Below, one piece after another: positions 17,984-28,035 of a DNA stretch of 64,000 nucleotides (position 1 is the stretch's first letter; every line of letters begins with the position of its first letter). Both the position numbers and the translations under genes were made by a program. The stretch spans positions 310,001-374,000 of the forward strand of contig MSHE01000032.1 of NCBI GenBank assembly GCA_001941025.1. The letters run 5' to 3'. The notes below the pieces were generated by a model. It was not told where the DNA came from and made no database searches. It was given only the letters and a program-made list of their open reading frames with translations. Source of the stretch: Lachnospiraceae bacterium Zagget3 (GTDB lineage: Bacteria; Bacillota_A; Clostridia; Lachnospirales; Lachnospiraceae).

Positions 17984-19504
17984 TCATGCCTCATCCTGCT
18001 CCTGCGCGTCCTCCGGGCCGACGCTCCCAGCCGCCTCTCTTCTCTCCAGGATCAGAAACGCGCTCCGGCCTCTTTCCAGGATCGGGAATTCCCGCAGCAG
18101 GCGGAACTGTCCGTTTAAGCGCAGATGCTTCTTTAACAGGCGCGTCTCTGTCGTATAGCAAAAGATCCGCCCGTCCGGAGCGAGCACTTCCTCCGCCTTT
18201 TTTAAAAAACGCCCGTAAAAAGCGTCCGCCTCCGCCCGGTCCTCGAAGTTTGCCGGCAGATCGGTCAGGATCTCGTCAAATAGATAGTCGTGGGTAAAGT
18301 CAAAAAAGTCCCGGTTGATATAGTGAATCGGCAGATCGGCGATCTGCGTGTTCCCGCGCGCCTTCTCGATCGCTTCGCCAAAGGTATCGATGCCGTAGGC
18401 GCTGCGCACGCCGCCGGCGAATTCCCGCTCGATTAAAAGGGTTCCCACCCCGCAGAACGGATCCAGCACCTGCGCGTGATCGAAAAAATACGGACGCGCC
18501 AGGCCGACGATCCCTGCGGCCACATTCGGCCGCATACTCGCCGCCACGTGCGCGCGGCGGTAGCGGAACCGGTGGTCCGGAATCGTATAAAGTTTCAGAT
18601 AAGGCGTGATGTGGCCTTCCCGGTCCACCGTCAGCCGGACCTCCACCTCATAGTGAGAGGGGGAGTTGATCAGGCGGTCGCCGAACGCCTCCTGGATCGC
18701 CTGTCCGGCCTGCCAGGCCAGATGGCTCTTCTCCGGGCGCCCCAGCGCCCCCGTAACGCCCACGCGGAAGTAAAAAGGCGCTTCGCCGCGATGATTTTCG
18801 AGAAGCAGCTCCATGAGATCCGACGCGGCGAGCGCGGCCGCGATCTCCTCCGGTTTCGAACCGAGGGGATTGGCATGCACAACAAAGAGCATTTCCTGCC
18901 AATACCGGCACTCCAGCACCAGCTGCATATCGATCACCGTTGCGGCGATCCCGCCCGGGCACTTCGCCTTTTGAAACGGCAGCGCGTCCAAAAGCTCTCC
19001 CCGAAACGCCGGCAGCGTCGTGAGGACCACCTCGTTCGCGCGCTCGTATCCGGTAAATTTGTGTTTTTTTATGCCTTCCTTGTCGAGGAGCAGGGCCTGC
19101 AGCGCGGCGGCCTCCGCGCGGGCGTGCTTTCGCTCGGTCTCGGGCGCTTCGCTCTCCCGCAGCGCGGCAAGACGCGCGTGAAATTCGTCCAGATACGCCT
19201 CGCAATCCAGCGCGGCAAGCGCCTTTACATAGTCCTCCCGGATAAAAAGCGTCTCCTCCGCGCGCCAGGCACGCATCAGCTCCTCCAGTGCCTCCTGCGC
19301 CTCCATCTCCCCCAGAATATCGGCCGCGGTCTTGCGCACTTTCGGATCGGCATCGGCCAGGCACTGTGTGAACACGTCATAGGTGTCCGCGCAGATCTCC
19401 CGAAACGCCGTGCGGTTTTCTTCCGCCTTTAAGCACTTTTTTAATTCGATCAGGTTCTCCCGCAGGTCTTCCCCGGCAAGGATCTTGTCATACAATTCTT
19501 GCAA
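17984..19504 (-). CDS. HEAT-like repeat / SAM-dependent RNA methyltransferase (UPF0020-type)
   Basis: A 506-residue protein. The first about 120 residues look like helical HEAT-type repeats (TQCLADADPKVRKTAADILG). The middle resembles a THUMP-like RNA-binding region, and the C-terminal part (about 345-485) is a class I methyltransferase with DPFCGVGTLLIE as SAM site. The place of the usual NPPY-type catalytic motif holds DLPANF, so target base and activity are uncertain. It begins at TTG with AGAGG nine bases upstream, and no in-frame ATG lies nearby. Its end overlaps an alternative start of the CapA gene, so the two are likely co-transcribed. Confidence 0.78.
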   Translation of the reverse strand: MQELYDKILAGEDLRENLIELKKCLKAEENRTAFREICADTYDVFTQCLADADPKVRKTAADILGEMEAQEALEELMRAWRAEETLFIREDYVKALAALDCEAYLDEFHARLAALRESEAPETERKHARAEAAALQALLLDKEGIKKHKFTGYERANEVVLTTLPAFRGELLDALPFQKAKCPGGIAATVIDMQLVLECRYWQEMLFVVHANPLGSKPEEIAAALAASDLMELLLENHRGEAPFYFRVGVTGALGRPEKSHLAWQAGQAIQEAFGDRLINSPSHYEVEVRLTVDREGHITPYLKLYTIPDHRFRYRRAHVAASMRPNVAAGIVGLARPYFFDHAQVLDPFCGVGTLLIEREFAGGVRSAYGIDTFGEAIEKARGNTQIADLPIHYINRDFFDFTHDYLFDEILTDLPANFEDRAEADAFYGRFLKKAEEVLAPDGRIFCYTTETRLLKKHLRLNGQFRLLREFPILERGRSAFLILERREAAGSVGPEDAQEQDEA

Positions 19505-19562
19505 GATGGTTTCCTCTCTTCCGAAGTCTCTTCTATCTTACCATGCCTGCCGAAAAATTGCG

Positions 19563-19602
19563 AACAAAAACAGGGGGCGCCGCCTCTTCGCGGTTCCCCC
19601 TG
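19563..19602 (-). terminator. Rho-independent terminator after iscU
   Basis: On the minus strand CAGGGGG and CCCCCTG pair, with an inner CCGC/GCGG stem, followed by TTTTTGTTCG. It closes the iscS-iscU transcript. Confidence 0.88.
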
Positions 19603-19653
19603 CCAAGCATCGTTTATGATATCTCGGATTGTTTCGCGCTACGCACTTCCGCC

Positions 19654-20088
19654 TCACTCCAGGCCGCAGTGCTCGCAGTCCTCCATGTTTTTGAAGAGTT
19701 CCGGATCGTACTCGATGCCGTGTTTGTCATAGTAATCCTTGACGGCCGCCTTTACCGCCTCCTCCGCCAGCACGGAGCAGTGGATCTTGTGTGCCGGCAG
19801 TCCGTCCAGTGCCTCTACGACCGCGCGGTTTGAGAGTTCGAGCGCCTCGTCCACGCTCTTGCCCTTGATCAGTTCCGTCGCCATCGAACTCGTCGCAATG
19901 GCCGAACCGCAGCCGAACGTCTTGAACTTGCAGTCGGTGATGATGCCGTTGTCATCGATCTTTAAGTACATCCGCATGATGTCGCCGCACTTCGCGTTAC
20001 CGACCTCGCCGATGCCGTCCGCGTCCTCGATCTCGCCGACGTTGCGCGGATGTTCAAAATGGTCCATCACTTTTTCACTATATAACAT
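19654..20088 (-). CDS. iscU: Fe-S cluster scaffold protein IscU/NifU-like
   Basis: A 144-residue scaffold on which IscS-derived sulfur and iron are assembled. The three ligand cysteines are C34 (NAKCGD), C60 (FGCGSAIATSS) and C104 (IHCSVLAEE). A short C-terminal CEHCGLE adds two further cysteines. The ATG at 20086-20088 follows AAAGGAGAG and lies inside the last codons of iscS (11-base overlap), so translation of the pair is coupled. Confidence 0.96.
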   Translation of the reverse strand: MLYSEKVMDHFEHPRNVGEIEDADGIGEVGNAKCGDIMRMYLKIDDNGIITDCKFKTFGCGSAIATSSMATELIKGKSVDEALELSNRAVVEALDGLPAHKIHCSVLAEEAVKAAVKDYYDKHGIEYDPELFKNMEDCEHCGLE

Positions 20089-21265
20089 GTTCCAACTCTC
20101 CTTTCTCCAGTTCTTCCCAGACAGGGGACATATCCCGCAGATATTCCACGACCCCCGGCACGACCGAGAGCACATATTCGACCTCTTCCATCGTGTTGTA
20201 CTCCGACAGGGACAGCCGCAGCGACCCGTGGGCGACCGAGTGAGGCAGCCCGATGGCCAGGAGTACGTGGGACGGATCGAGCGATCCGGACGTACAGGCC
20301 GAGCCGGACGATGCCGCGATGCCTTTCATGTCCAGCATGAGCAGCAGTGACTCGCCCTCAATGCCCTCAAAGCAGAAATGCACGTTGCCGGGCAGGCGTT
20401 TCACCGGATCCCCGTTTAACTTTGAGTGCGGGATCTGCGAGAGGCCTTCGATCAGGCGGTCCCGCATCGCGATCTCTTTCGCCGTGTTCTCCTCGCGGTG
20501 CGCGAGGATGTCTTTCAATGCCGCCGCCATGCCGAGGATGGCCGGAATGTTTTCCGTGCCGGCGCGCTTGCCGCGCTCCTGCGCTCCGCCCTCGATGATG
20601 TTCGAGAGGATGATGCCCCTGCGGGCATACAGCGCGCCCACGCCCTTCGGTCCGTGAAACTTGTGCGCGGACATTGACAGCATGTCGATGTTTTGTTCCT
20701 TTACGTTGATATCCAGATGGCCGACCGCCTGCACGGCGTCCGTGTGGAAGATGACCTTCTTTTCTTTGCAGATCGCGCCGATCTCGGGAATCGGCATGAT
20801 GCTGCCGATCTCGTTGTTCGCGTACATGATCGTCACAAGGCAGGTGTCCGGGCGGATCGCCTCCTCCACCTGCTCGGGGTAGATCATCCCCTCGGGATGG
20901 ACATCCAGATAAGTGACTTCAAAGCCCTCTTTTTCCAGCTTCTGCAGCGTGTGCAGCACAGCATGGTGCTCAAACGCGGTCGAGATGATATGGCGTTTGT
21001 TCCGCTTCGCGCCCCAGCGCGCGATGGAGACGATGGCCTGATTGTCCGCTTCGCTGCCGCCGGAAGTGAAAATGATCTCGTGCGGCTCGGCACCGATGCA
21101 TGCCGCGATGTCGGCCCGGGCCTGCTCCAGCTGCTCTTTTACCAGCTGTCCGACGGTGTGGAGGCTTGAAGGATTGCCGTACACCTCGTTTAAGGCCGGG
21201 ATCATCGCGTCCAGGGCCGCCTGGCTCATCGCGGTCGTCGCCGCGTTGTCAAAATAGACTTCCAT
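20078..21265 (-). CDS. iscS: Cysteine desulfurase IscS/NifS-like
   Basis: A 395-residue PLP enzyme that takes sulfur from cysteine for Fe-S clusters. It begins MEVYFDNAATTAMS, carries the PLP lysine in SAHKFHGPKG (Lys202) and the catalytic cysteine C324 in SSGSACTSG. The active-site loop length is that of the NifS/IscS class rather than SufS. It is followed directly by iscU. No IscR-type repressor lies next to it. A strong promoter precedes it. Confidence 0.96.
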   Translation of the reverse strand: MEVYFDNAATTAMSQAALDAMIPALNEVYGNPSSLHTVGQLVKEQLEQARADIAACIGAEPHEIIFTSGGSEADNQAIVSIARWGAKRNKRHIISTAFEHHAVLHTLQKLEKEGFEVTYLDVHPEGMIYPEQVEEAIRPDTCLVTIMYANNEIGSIMPIPEIGAICKEKKVIFHTDAVQAVGHLDINVKEQNIDMLSMSAHKFHGPKGVGALYARRGIILSNIIEGGAQERGKRAGTENIPAILGMAAALKDILAHREENTAKEIAMRDRLIEGLSQIPHSKLNGDPVKRLPGNVHFCFEGIEGESLLLMLDMKGIAASSGSACTSGSLDPSHVLLAIGLPHSVAHGSLRLSLSEYNTMEEVEYVLSVVPGVVEYLRDMSPVWEELEKGELEHVI

Positions 21266-21295
21266 GGTTATTTATTCGCTTCCTTTCCGATTCAT

Positions 21296-21323
21296 ATTAT
21301 AAAACGCAAAAGGAAAATATCAA
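21296..21323 (-). promoter_or_regulatory. Sigma-A promoter for iscS-iscU
   Basis: Minus-strand TTGATA, 16 bases, TATAAT. The -35 box overlaps the stop codon of the small gene at 21320-21499. Confidence 0.8.
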
Positions 21324-21499
21324 CCCACAAATTCCGGCGGATTGTCAAATTTGCCACACTCTTCCTCCGGTTTGTCGGAAAACACTCCCAGTTCCTTCTC
21401 AAGGTCATGCGCGGAAACGCTGCCTTCCTCAGAAACTGATTTTTCTGCATCCTGCAGCTTTGTCAACAGTGTATTCAAGGCGCTCATAATGTTCGGCAT
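21320..21499 (-). CDS. Small acidic protein of 59 residues, unknown function
   Basis: A short gene between purL and iscS. It starts MPNIMSALNTLLTKLQDAEK, continues with a polar acidic middle (SVSEEGSVSAHDLEKELGV) and ends near EECGKFDNPPEFVG. A strong AGGAGGAG ribosome site lies seven bases before the ATG at 21497-21499. No membrane span, and one cysteine. The frame is open over its whole length, and the codons resemble those of the neighbours. It lies 45 bases after purL and may share its transcript. I recognise no family. Confidence 0.65.
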   Translation of the reverse strand: MPNIMSALNTLLTKLQDAEKSVSEEGSVSAHDLEKELGVFSDKPEEECGKFDNPPEFVG

Positions 21500-21544
21500 C
21501 TTGCTTCTCCTCCTGAAAAAGTTTTTATATTTGTTTTTCGAAAA

Positions 21545-24500
21545 TCAGTCTTGGAAGTACCGCACGCCGGACTCAAACACCTTCATGTCCTGCTCGCCGT
21601 AGATGTTGATCGCGACCCCGTCGCCGCGGCGCTCCACATGCGCCATCTTGCCGAGAATCCGTCCGTCCGGGCTCGTGATACCCTCGATGGCCATGTAAGA
21701 ACCGTTCACGTTCCATTCCTCATCCATCGTCGGCATGCCGTTCTCATCGACATACTGTGTCGCGACCTGTCCGTTTGCGAAGAGCCGGTCGAGAACGTCC
21801 TGCGGAGCCACGAAACGCCCTTCCCCGTGGGAGGCCGGGCTCGTGTAGATGCCGTCGAGTTCGGCGAGCTGCAGCCAGGGCGATTTATTGGATACGACTT
21901 TCGTATAGACCATCTTCGAGATGTGCCGGCCGATCGTGTTGTACGTCAGTGTCGGTGAATCGGCCGTACCGTCCGCGATGTGGCCGGTCGGGACGAGGCC
22001 CAGCTTGATCAGCGCTTGGAACCCGTTGCAGATGCCGAGCATCAGACCGTCGCGCTCGTTCAGGAGCCGTTCAACGGCCTCCTTCATCTTCGCATTGCGA
22101 AACGCCGTCGCGAAGAACTTCGCGGAGCCCTCCGGCTCGTCGCCCGCGGAAAAGCCGCCGGGAAGCATGACGATCTGCGCCTGGTCGATCGCGTGAACAA
22201 ACGCGTCCACCGAGTCTCGGATATCCTCCGCCGAGCGGTTTTTAAACACCAGCGTCGTGACGTCCGCTCCCGCCCTCCGGAATGCCGCGGCAGAGTCGTA
22301 CTCACAGTTCGTGCCCGGGAAGACCGGGAGAAACACGTTCGGCCGCGCCGTCTTATGCTGACAGACGTAAATATGCTTTTCATTGTAGAGTTCCAGAGGA
22401 AGTTCGCGATTTTCTTTGCCCGCGCGGGTCGGGAACACCTTCTCGAGCGTGCCGGTCCAGGCGGCGAACGCCTCGTCCAGAGAAATCTCCGCGTCGCCGT
22501 ACCGGAACACGGGCTCGGCCAGCACCTCGCCGACGACGCAGGCATTCTTTCCACACCCGTCCGCCTGTTTTTCGCATGGGTCCGTCGAAGTCGCCGCATC
22601 CGCCCTCATCGCGGCCTCCACGGCCGCGAGCACCGCGTCCACATCCTCCGGCGCGACTTCGGCCACCAGGTTTCCGAAGCCCGTCCCGAAGACGGCTTCG
22701 CGCAGGACCGACTCGTCAAGCGTCACGCCGAGCTTATTTCCGAAGGCCATCTTGCTCACAGCCGCGGCCAGCCCATATGCGTCAAGCGCGTAGACAGCCT
22801 TGAGCTTCTTTTCCTGCGTCAACTGATGCACGGTATCATATAAGCGCCCGGCCCGCTCATAGTCCGGCAGGTCGTACGCGTCCGTATCGATGGAAAAGAG
22901 GACCAGCTTGTCCCCGGGATTTTTAAGTTCCGGCGTCACGATGTCCGGCTCGCGCGCCACGTCTACGGCGAAGGAGACGAGCGTCGGCGGCACGTCGATA
23001 TCATTGAAACTGCCGGACATGGAGTCCTTTCCCCCGATAGAGGGCAGCCCGAATCCCATCTGCGCGCTGTAGGCGCCGAGAAGCGCCGTAAACGGCTGGC
23101 TCCAGCAGCGCGGATCCGGGGTCATCCGGCGGAAATATTCCTGAAAACTAAAGCGGATCGTCCGGGGATCACCGCCCGCCGCGACGATCTTCGCCACGGA
23201 CTCGGTCACGGCATAGGCCGCGCCGTGATACGGGCTCCAGCTCGAGAGATACGGATCAAACCCATAACTCATGAGCGTGACCGCATCGCTTTTTCCGGTA
23301 AGGACCGGCACCTTCGAGACCATCGTCTGCGTCTCGGTCAGTTGCCAGCGCCCACCGTAAGGCATGTACACACTGCCCGCCCCGATGGAGGAATCAAACC
23401 GTTCCACCAATCCCTTTTGGGAACAGACGTTTAAATCCCGCAGCGTATCAAGCCACGCGGCACGGACATCCCCCGTGCGCAGGTCCTCCGCCGCTTTCGC
23501 AACCGGAATCTGTCCCAGGCAGCTGTCTTTTCTTGCCGGAATGTCCACCTCCACGCGGGTCTCCTGATGCGCTCCGTTCGTGTCGAGGAACGCGCGGGAA
23601 ATGTCGACGATCGCTTTACCCCGCCACAGGAGAACGAGCCGCGGGTCTTCCGTCACGACCGCCACAGGTACGGCTTCCAGATTTTCCTCCGCTGCGTAAG
23701 ACAAAAATGTGTCCACATCCTCCGGCGCCACGACCACGGCCATCCGCTCCTGCGATTCGGAGATGGCCAGTTCCGTGCCGTCGAGTCCGGCATATTTCTT
23801 CGGCACCTTGTCGAGTTCGATCCGCAGCCCGTCAGCCAGCTCGCCGATGGCCACAGACACCCCGCCCGCGCCGAAATCGTTGCATTTTTTGATCAGATGG
23901 GCGACTTCCTCGCGCCGGAACAGGCGCTGCATCTTGCGCTCGGTCGGCGGATTGCCCTTCTGCACCTCGGCCCCGCATGTATCGAGGGAGGCCGTATTGT
24001 GCGCTTTGGAGGAACCGGTCGCTCCGCCGCAGCCGTCGCGCCCCGTCCGGCCGCCCAGAAGAACGATGACATCGTCCGGAGCGGGGGTCAGCCGCTGTAC
24101 GGCCCGTCTCGGAGCCGCGCCCAAAACGGCGCCGATCTCCATGCGCTTCGCCACATAGTCCGGATGATAGATTTCTTTTACAAGCCCTGTCGCCAGCCCG
24201 ATCTGGTTGCCGTAGGAGCTGTATCCCTGCGCCGCCGAGCGGACGATGCTCTGCTGCGGGAGTTTCCCCGCGAGCGTCTCTTCGAGGGGAGTGGTTGGAT
24301 CGGCCGCGCCGGTCACGCGCATCGCCTGATATACGTAAGTCCGCCCAGAGAGCGGGTCGCGGATCGCGCCGCCAAGGCAGGTGGCCGCGCCGCCGAACGG
24401 CTCGATCTCCGTCGGATGATTGTGCGTCTCGTTTTTAAAGTTGATCAGCCACTCCTCTTCCTGTCCGTCTACCGTGATCGGCACGACGATGGAACAGGCG

Positions 24501-25402
24501 TTGATCTCCTCGGATTCTTCTTTATCATTCAGTTTTCCCGCCTTTTGCAACTGCCGCATCGCCATTAAGGCCAGGTCCATCAGACAGACATACTTATCCG
24601 GCCGGTCGGCATAGAGTTCCGCAAAGGCGTCGCGGTACTGGTTGCAGGACGCGAGGATCGGCTCCAGATAGTCCCCGTCATCGAACATAATGTCCGTAAG
24701 CTCCGTGGAAAACGTCGTGTGACGGCAGTGGTCGGACCAGTAGGTGTCGAGCACGCGCATCTCCGTCATCGTCGGATCACGGTGTTCTTCGTTTGCGAAG
24801 TAGCGCTGGATATGGAGAAAATCGGCAAACGTCATGGCGAGGCCGAGGGACACATAGAGTTCCGCCAAGGGTCCTTCCGTCATGGCGGAAAATCCCGTCA
24901 GAACGGGGACATCCTCCGGCTCGGCAAACTCCTGTACCAGCGTCTGCGGCTTCTCAAGGCCGGTCTCCCGGGAGTCCACGGGATTGATGCAGTGATGTTT
25001 GATGGCCGCGAGCTCCTCCGCGCTCACCTCGCCCTCGATCACATAGGTCGTCGCGGAGCGGATCAGCGGCTCCTCCTCTTCGTTTAAGAGCTTTACGCAC
25101 TGCTCGGCGGAGTCGGCGCGCTGATCGAACTGTCCCGGCAGGTACTCAACGGAAAAAACCTCCGCGCCGCGCGCGTCGAAGGTCTCTTCGTAGACATCAT
25201 CGACCGGGGGTTCGGAAAACACGGAAACAAGGGCTTTCGCGTAGGTCTCGTCGGAGACGTTCTCCACATCGTAGCGGACCAGTTCCCGCACGCCCGACAC
25301 ACCCGCGATGCCAAGGTAGCTTCTTATTTCTTCCAAAAGCTCCCGCGCCTGCACCGCGTAGGGTTCTTTTTTCTCCACATAGACTCTGCGTACTTCGCTC
25401 AT
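21545..25402 (-). CDS. purL: Phosphoribosylformylglycinamidine synthase, single-chain PurL
   Basis: A 1285-residue enzyme for the fourth step of purine synthesis, making FGAM from FGAR, ATP and glutamine. The N-terminal PurS-like part (about 1-150) is followed by two AIRS-type halves; NHPTEIEPFGGAATC marks the ATP/FGAR site. A glutaminase domain occupies about 1010-1285, with nucleophile cysteine in GICNGFQALI and SHGEGRF near the end. This is the large fused form, as in many Clostridia, rather than the PurS/PurL/PurQ set. No other pur genes are adjacent. A strong promoter lies 64 bases upstream, and no purine riboswitch fits in that leader. Confidence 0.96.
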   Translation of the reverse strand: MSEVRRVYVEKKEPYAVQARELLEEIRSYLGIAGVSGVRELVRYDVENVSDETYAKALVSVFSEPPVDDVYEETFDARGAEVFSVEYLPGQFDQRADSAEQCVKLLNEEEEPLIRSATTYVIEGEVSAEELAAIKHHCINPVDSRETGLEKPQTLVQEFAEPEDVPVLTGFSAMTEGPLAELYVSLGLAMTFADFLHIQRYFANEEHRDPTMTEMRVLDTYWSDHCRHTTFSTELTDIMFDDGDYLEPILASCNQYRDAFAELYADRPDKYVCLMDLALMAMRQLQKAGKLNDKEESEEINACSIVVPITVDGQEEEWLINFKNETHNHPTEIEPFGGAATCLGGAIRDPLSGRTYVYQAMRVTGAADPTTPLEETLAGKLPQQSIVRSAAQGYSSYGNQIGLATGLVKEIYHPDYVAKRMEIGAVLGAAPRRAVQRLTPAPDDVIVLLGGRTGRDGCGGATGSSKAHNTASLDTCGAEVQKGNPPTERKMQRLFRREEVAHLIKKCNDFGAGGVSVAIGELADGLRIELDKVPKKYAGLDGTELAISESQERMAVVVAPEDVDTFLSYAAEENLEAVPVAVVTEDPRLVLLWRGKAIVDISRAFLDTNGAHQETRVEVDIPARKDSCLGQIPVAKAAEDLRTGDVRAAWLDTLRDLNVCSQKGLVERFDSSIGAGSVYMPYGGRWQLTETQTMVSKVPVLTGKSDAVTLMSYGFDPYLSSWSPYHGAAYAVTESVAKIVAAGGDPRTIRFSFQEYFRRMTPDPRCWSQPFTALLGAYSAQMGFGLPSIGGKDSMSGSFNDIDVPPTLVSFAVDVAREPDIVTPELKNPGDKLVLFSIDTDAYDLPDYERAGRLYDTVHQLTQEKKLKAVYALDAYGLAAAVSKMAFGNKLGVTLDESVLREAVFGTGFGNLVAEVAPEDVDAVLAAVEAAMRADAATSTDPCEKQADGCGKNACVVGEVLAEPVFRYGDAEISLDEAFAAWTGTLEKVFPTRAGKENRELPLELYNEKHIYVCQHKTARPNVFLPVFPGTNCEYDSAAAFRRAGADVTTLVFKNRSAEDIRDSVDAFVHAIDQAQIVMLPGGFSAGDEPEGSAKFFATAFRNAKMKEAVERLLNERDGLMLGICNGFQALIKLGLVPTGHIADGTADSPTLTYNTIGRHISKMVYTKVVSNKSPWLQLAELDGIYTSPASHGEGRFVAPQDVLDRLFANGQVATQYVDENGMPTMDEEWNVNGSYMAIEGITSPDGRILGKMAHVERRGDGVAINIYGEQDMKVFESGVRYFQD

Positions 25403-25465
25403 GCGATTCCCTCCAAACTTCTCTGCTTCGCATCTATATCAAGCTGCGTGATTGCTTTCTTATTC

Positions 25466-25494
25466 ATTATAAAGAAACGCTGCTTAAAACTCAA
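25466..25494 (-). promoter_or_regulatory. Sigma-A promoter for purL
   Basis: Minus-strand TTGAGT, exactly 17 bases, TATAAT. It lies 64 bases before the purL start and separates purL from the upstream helicase gene. Confidence 0.82.
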
Positions 25495-25542
25495 CCAACC
25501 CTTCCTAAAAATACATCTATGCGCATTCTCAGGGGGCGCGGC

Positions 25543-28035
25543 TTAGGTATCGTGCTCCGCCCAGAATGTTTTGAGCATCGCCGGCAGCGTCTCGATCTGA
25601 CATGTCGTAAAATCGTCCCACTCCCGCGGGAAGAGTTCCCGATAATCCCGGCGCAAAAAGCGCTCGTCCAACAGCCCGATCACGCCGACATCCGCCGCGG
25701 TGCGGATCACCCGCCCGGCAGCCTGCATGACCTTGTTCATGCCGGGATATTGATAGGCATAGGCGAAGCCCTCGCCGCCTCCGGGCACCGCGGGATCGGC
25801 ACCGCCGTCCTCACCCGACACCGTCAGCTCCCCGTTGTAATATCCTTTTAAGATCTCGCGCTCGCTGCAGATCTGCGGCAGCCCGGTCCCGACAATGAGC
25901 ACGCCGACCAGCTGCTCCCCGACCAGATCGATACCCTCGGCGAAGATGCCGCCGAGCACGCAGAAAGCCACGAGCGACCGTTTCCGCTCCTTCGAAAAGG
26001 CCGCGAGAAACGCCTCCCGCTCCGCCTCCGTCATGTTGGCGCTCTGCACGATGCTGTCCGGCGCTTTCCATTGCGCCATCCTCATAAACTGCACATACAC
26101 ATCTTCCATAAACCGGTACGACGGGAAATACACGATGTAGTTTCCCCGCCGCGCCAGCGCGACCTCTTCGATGTAGTCCGCGATCATCTGATACTCTTCC
26201 AGATTCCGCCGCTTATACAGGCTGCTCACATCCTGCGCGACAAAGAGCAGCCGCTGGTCTTTCGTAAACGACGTCTCCGCGTAGACCGCGTAGTCGTCCG
26301 TCCGCACGCTTAAGAGGCTCTTGTAATAGCGGATCGGCAGCAGCGTCGCCGAAAAGAAGACGGCACTCCGGCCGCGGTCCACACACTCCTGTATGCTCTG
26401 TGCCGGATTCACGCAGTACAGATGCAGCACAAAATGTTTTGCCTCGTCAAAGTCCGCGTACAGCACGTAGTTCTCGTCGATCCGGTCGTACATATTTAAG
26501 AAATGCCGCAGGGAAAAATAAAATTCCGTGATGTCCGTCCGTTCCGGGAACGGGGTCCGCCTGCGCAAAAACTCATCCAGCAGCGACATCAGACGCATCA
26601 GGGAAAACGGAAGATTCCCGATATCGTCCAACACGAGGTCGTCCTCGCACGCCCTCTTCCACTCGAGCATCTGCCGGTTGCATTTCTCCAGCGCATTCGC
26701 GATTTTCGAATCGTCGGGGGCTCGTTTTTTAAAGATCTTTTTCACGCGCAGGAACTCCTCTTTGACGAGGTCGGCGCTGTACATCGCCCTCCCGCGCTCG
26801 ACGAGGTTGTGGGCCTCATCGACCAGGAACACATAGTCCCCGTGCTCGCCCTCGGCGAAGAACCGCCGCAGATAGACGTTCGGGTCGAACACATAGTTGT
26901 AGTCGCAGATGACCGCGTCCGACCACTGCGCCAGGTCGAGCGTCATCTCAAACGGGCAGACCGCGTGCTTTTGTGCCTGCGCCAGCAGCCCATCGCGCGT
27001 GTAGTCGTCCTCTCCCGTCCACAGTTCGTAGACCGCGTCGCCCACCCGGTCGTAGTGTCCCTTCGCGTAGGGACAGTGCTCCGGATTGCAGTCCATCTCT
27101 TCGAGCGGACAGCACTTCTCCTTCGCCGTGATCGTGACCACCTTCATCCGCAGCCCTCCGTCCTTTAAGACGTCAAACGCCTCTTTCGCGACGGTGCGCG
27201 TGACCGTCTTGGCCGTGAGGTAAAAGATCACGTCCGTCAGTTCCTCGCCCATCGCTTTTACCGCCGGGAACACGGTGGCGATCGTCTTGCCGGTGCCGGT
27301 GGGTGCCTGCAAAAACAGCGTCTTTTCCCGCGCGATCGTGCGGTAGACATCCGCGGCCAGTTTTTTCTGCCCCTCCCGATAGGAAAAAGGAAACGAAAGC
27401 GCCCGGATCGAGTCCCGGCGGGTCCCGCTCCACTCATACTGATAGTCCGTCCAGCGGCGATAGGAGGCGATCATGTCCTCGAACCAGCCGGAGAGCTCCG
27501 CAAAGGAGAGGATCTCCTCAAACCGTTTGATCTCCTCGGTGTCCAGATTGCAGTAGGTGACCTGCACGCCGATTTGCGTAAGGTCGTTTTGCAGCGCGTA
27601 GATATAGGCATAGGTCTTCGCCTGCGCGAGATGCACCGTCTGCGGCGTCTCAAAGCGCGTCACATCGGTGTACATAGATTTGATTTCGTCGATGAACCAG
27701 GTCGGCTCCGTGGCGGACTCCGCTTCCTCTCCGGACAAAAACACGCCGGCATCCGCCGCAGCATCCCTGCAAAAAATGCCGTCCGCGCGGCCTTCAACGG
27801 AGAGGATGTAGCCTCCCATGTCCAGCTCGTGTTTTAAGGCCACCTCCGCGCGGTAGCCGCTCCCCATGCTCCGCTGGATCTTGCGGTGCATGCGGTTGCC
27901 CTGCAGCATGGCCTCGGTCTGGACGCCGGCTCCAATCCGGTTGTCGATATCGCCGGAGCGAAAGACAAACTCCACTAAATTGCGAACAGAAATATGAATC
28001 GTCAGAACATCATCCCTCCCGGATAACAACACCAT
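25543..28035 (-). CDS. DinG/XPD-type helicase with N-terminal PD-(D/E)XK nuclease-like domain
   Basis: About 830 residues. The N-terminal domain has the RecB/Cas4-type nuclease pattern GRADG (D85), DEIK (E117, K119) and QAKTY (Q138, Y142). A superfamily 2 helicase follows, with Walker A APTGTGKT near 245 and VDEAHN. Cysteines at about 308, 309, 316 and 321 fit the 4Fe-4S cluster of XPD/DinG helicases. A late GTGLPQ and GRVIRT agree. It probably acts in DNA repair. The start is uncertain: I give the ATG at 28033-28035, but homology would suit a start near 28005, where the ribosome site GGGAGG is followed by a CTG codon. The gene overlaps the end of the DnaJ-like gene. Confidence 0.85.
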   Translation of the reverse strand: MVLLSGRDDVLTIHISVRNLVEFVFRSGDIDNRIGAGVQTEAMLQGNRMHRKIQRSMGSGYRAEVALKHELDMGGYILSVEGRADGIFCRDAAADAGVFLSGEEAESATEPTWFIDEIKSMYTDVTRFETPQTVHLAQAKTYAYIYALQNDLTQIGVQVTYCNLDTEEIKRFEEILSFAELSGWFEDMIASYRRWTDYQYEWSGTRRDSIRALSFPFSYREGQKKLAADVYRTIAREKTLFLQAPTGTGKTIATVFPAVKAMGEELTDVIFYLTAKTVTRTVAKEAFDVLKDGGLRMKVVTITAKEKCCPLEEMDCNPEHCPYAKGHYDRVGDAVYELWTGEDDYTRDGLLAQAQKHAVCPFEMTLDLAQWSDAVICDYNYVFDPNVYLRRFFAEGEHGDYVFLVDEAHNLVERGRAMYSADLVKEEFLRVKKIFKKRAPDDSKIANALEKCNRQMLEWKRACEDDLVLDDIGNLPFSLMRLMSLLDEFLRRRTPFPERTDITEFYFSLRHFLNMYDRIDENYVLYADFDEAKHFVLHLYCVNPAQSIQECVDRGRSAVFFSATLLPIRYYKSLLSVRTDDYAVYAETSFTKDQRLLFVAQDVSSLYKRRNLEEYQMIADYIEEVALARRGNYIVYFPSYRFMEDVYVQFMRMAQWKAPDSIVQSANMTEAEREAFLAAFSKERKRSLVAFCVLGGIFAEGIDLVGEQLVGVLIVGTGLPQICSEREILKGYYNGELTVSGEDGGADPAVPGGGEGFAYAYQYPGMNKVMQAAGRVIRTAADVGVIGLLDERFLRRDYRELFPREWDDFTTCQIETLPAMLKTFWAEHDT

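Noticed and set aside
25403..25465. Purine riboswitch before purL
   Set aside because: The leader is about 60 bases, has no aptamer core and no terminator.
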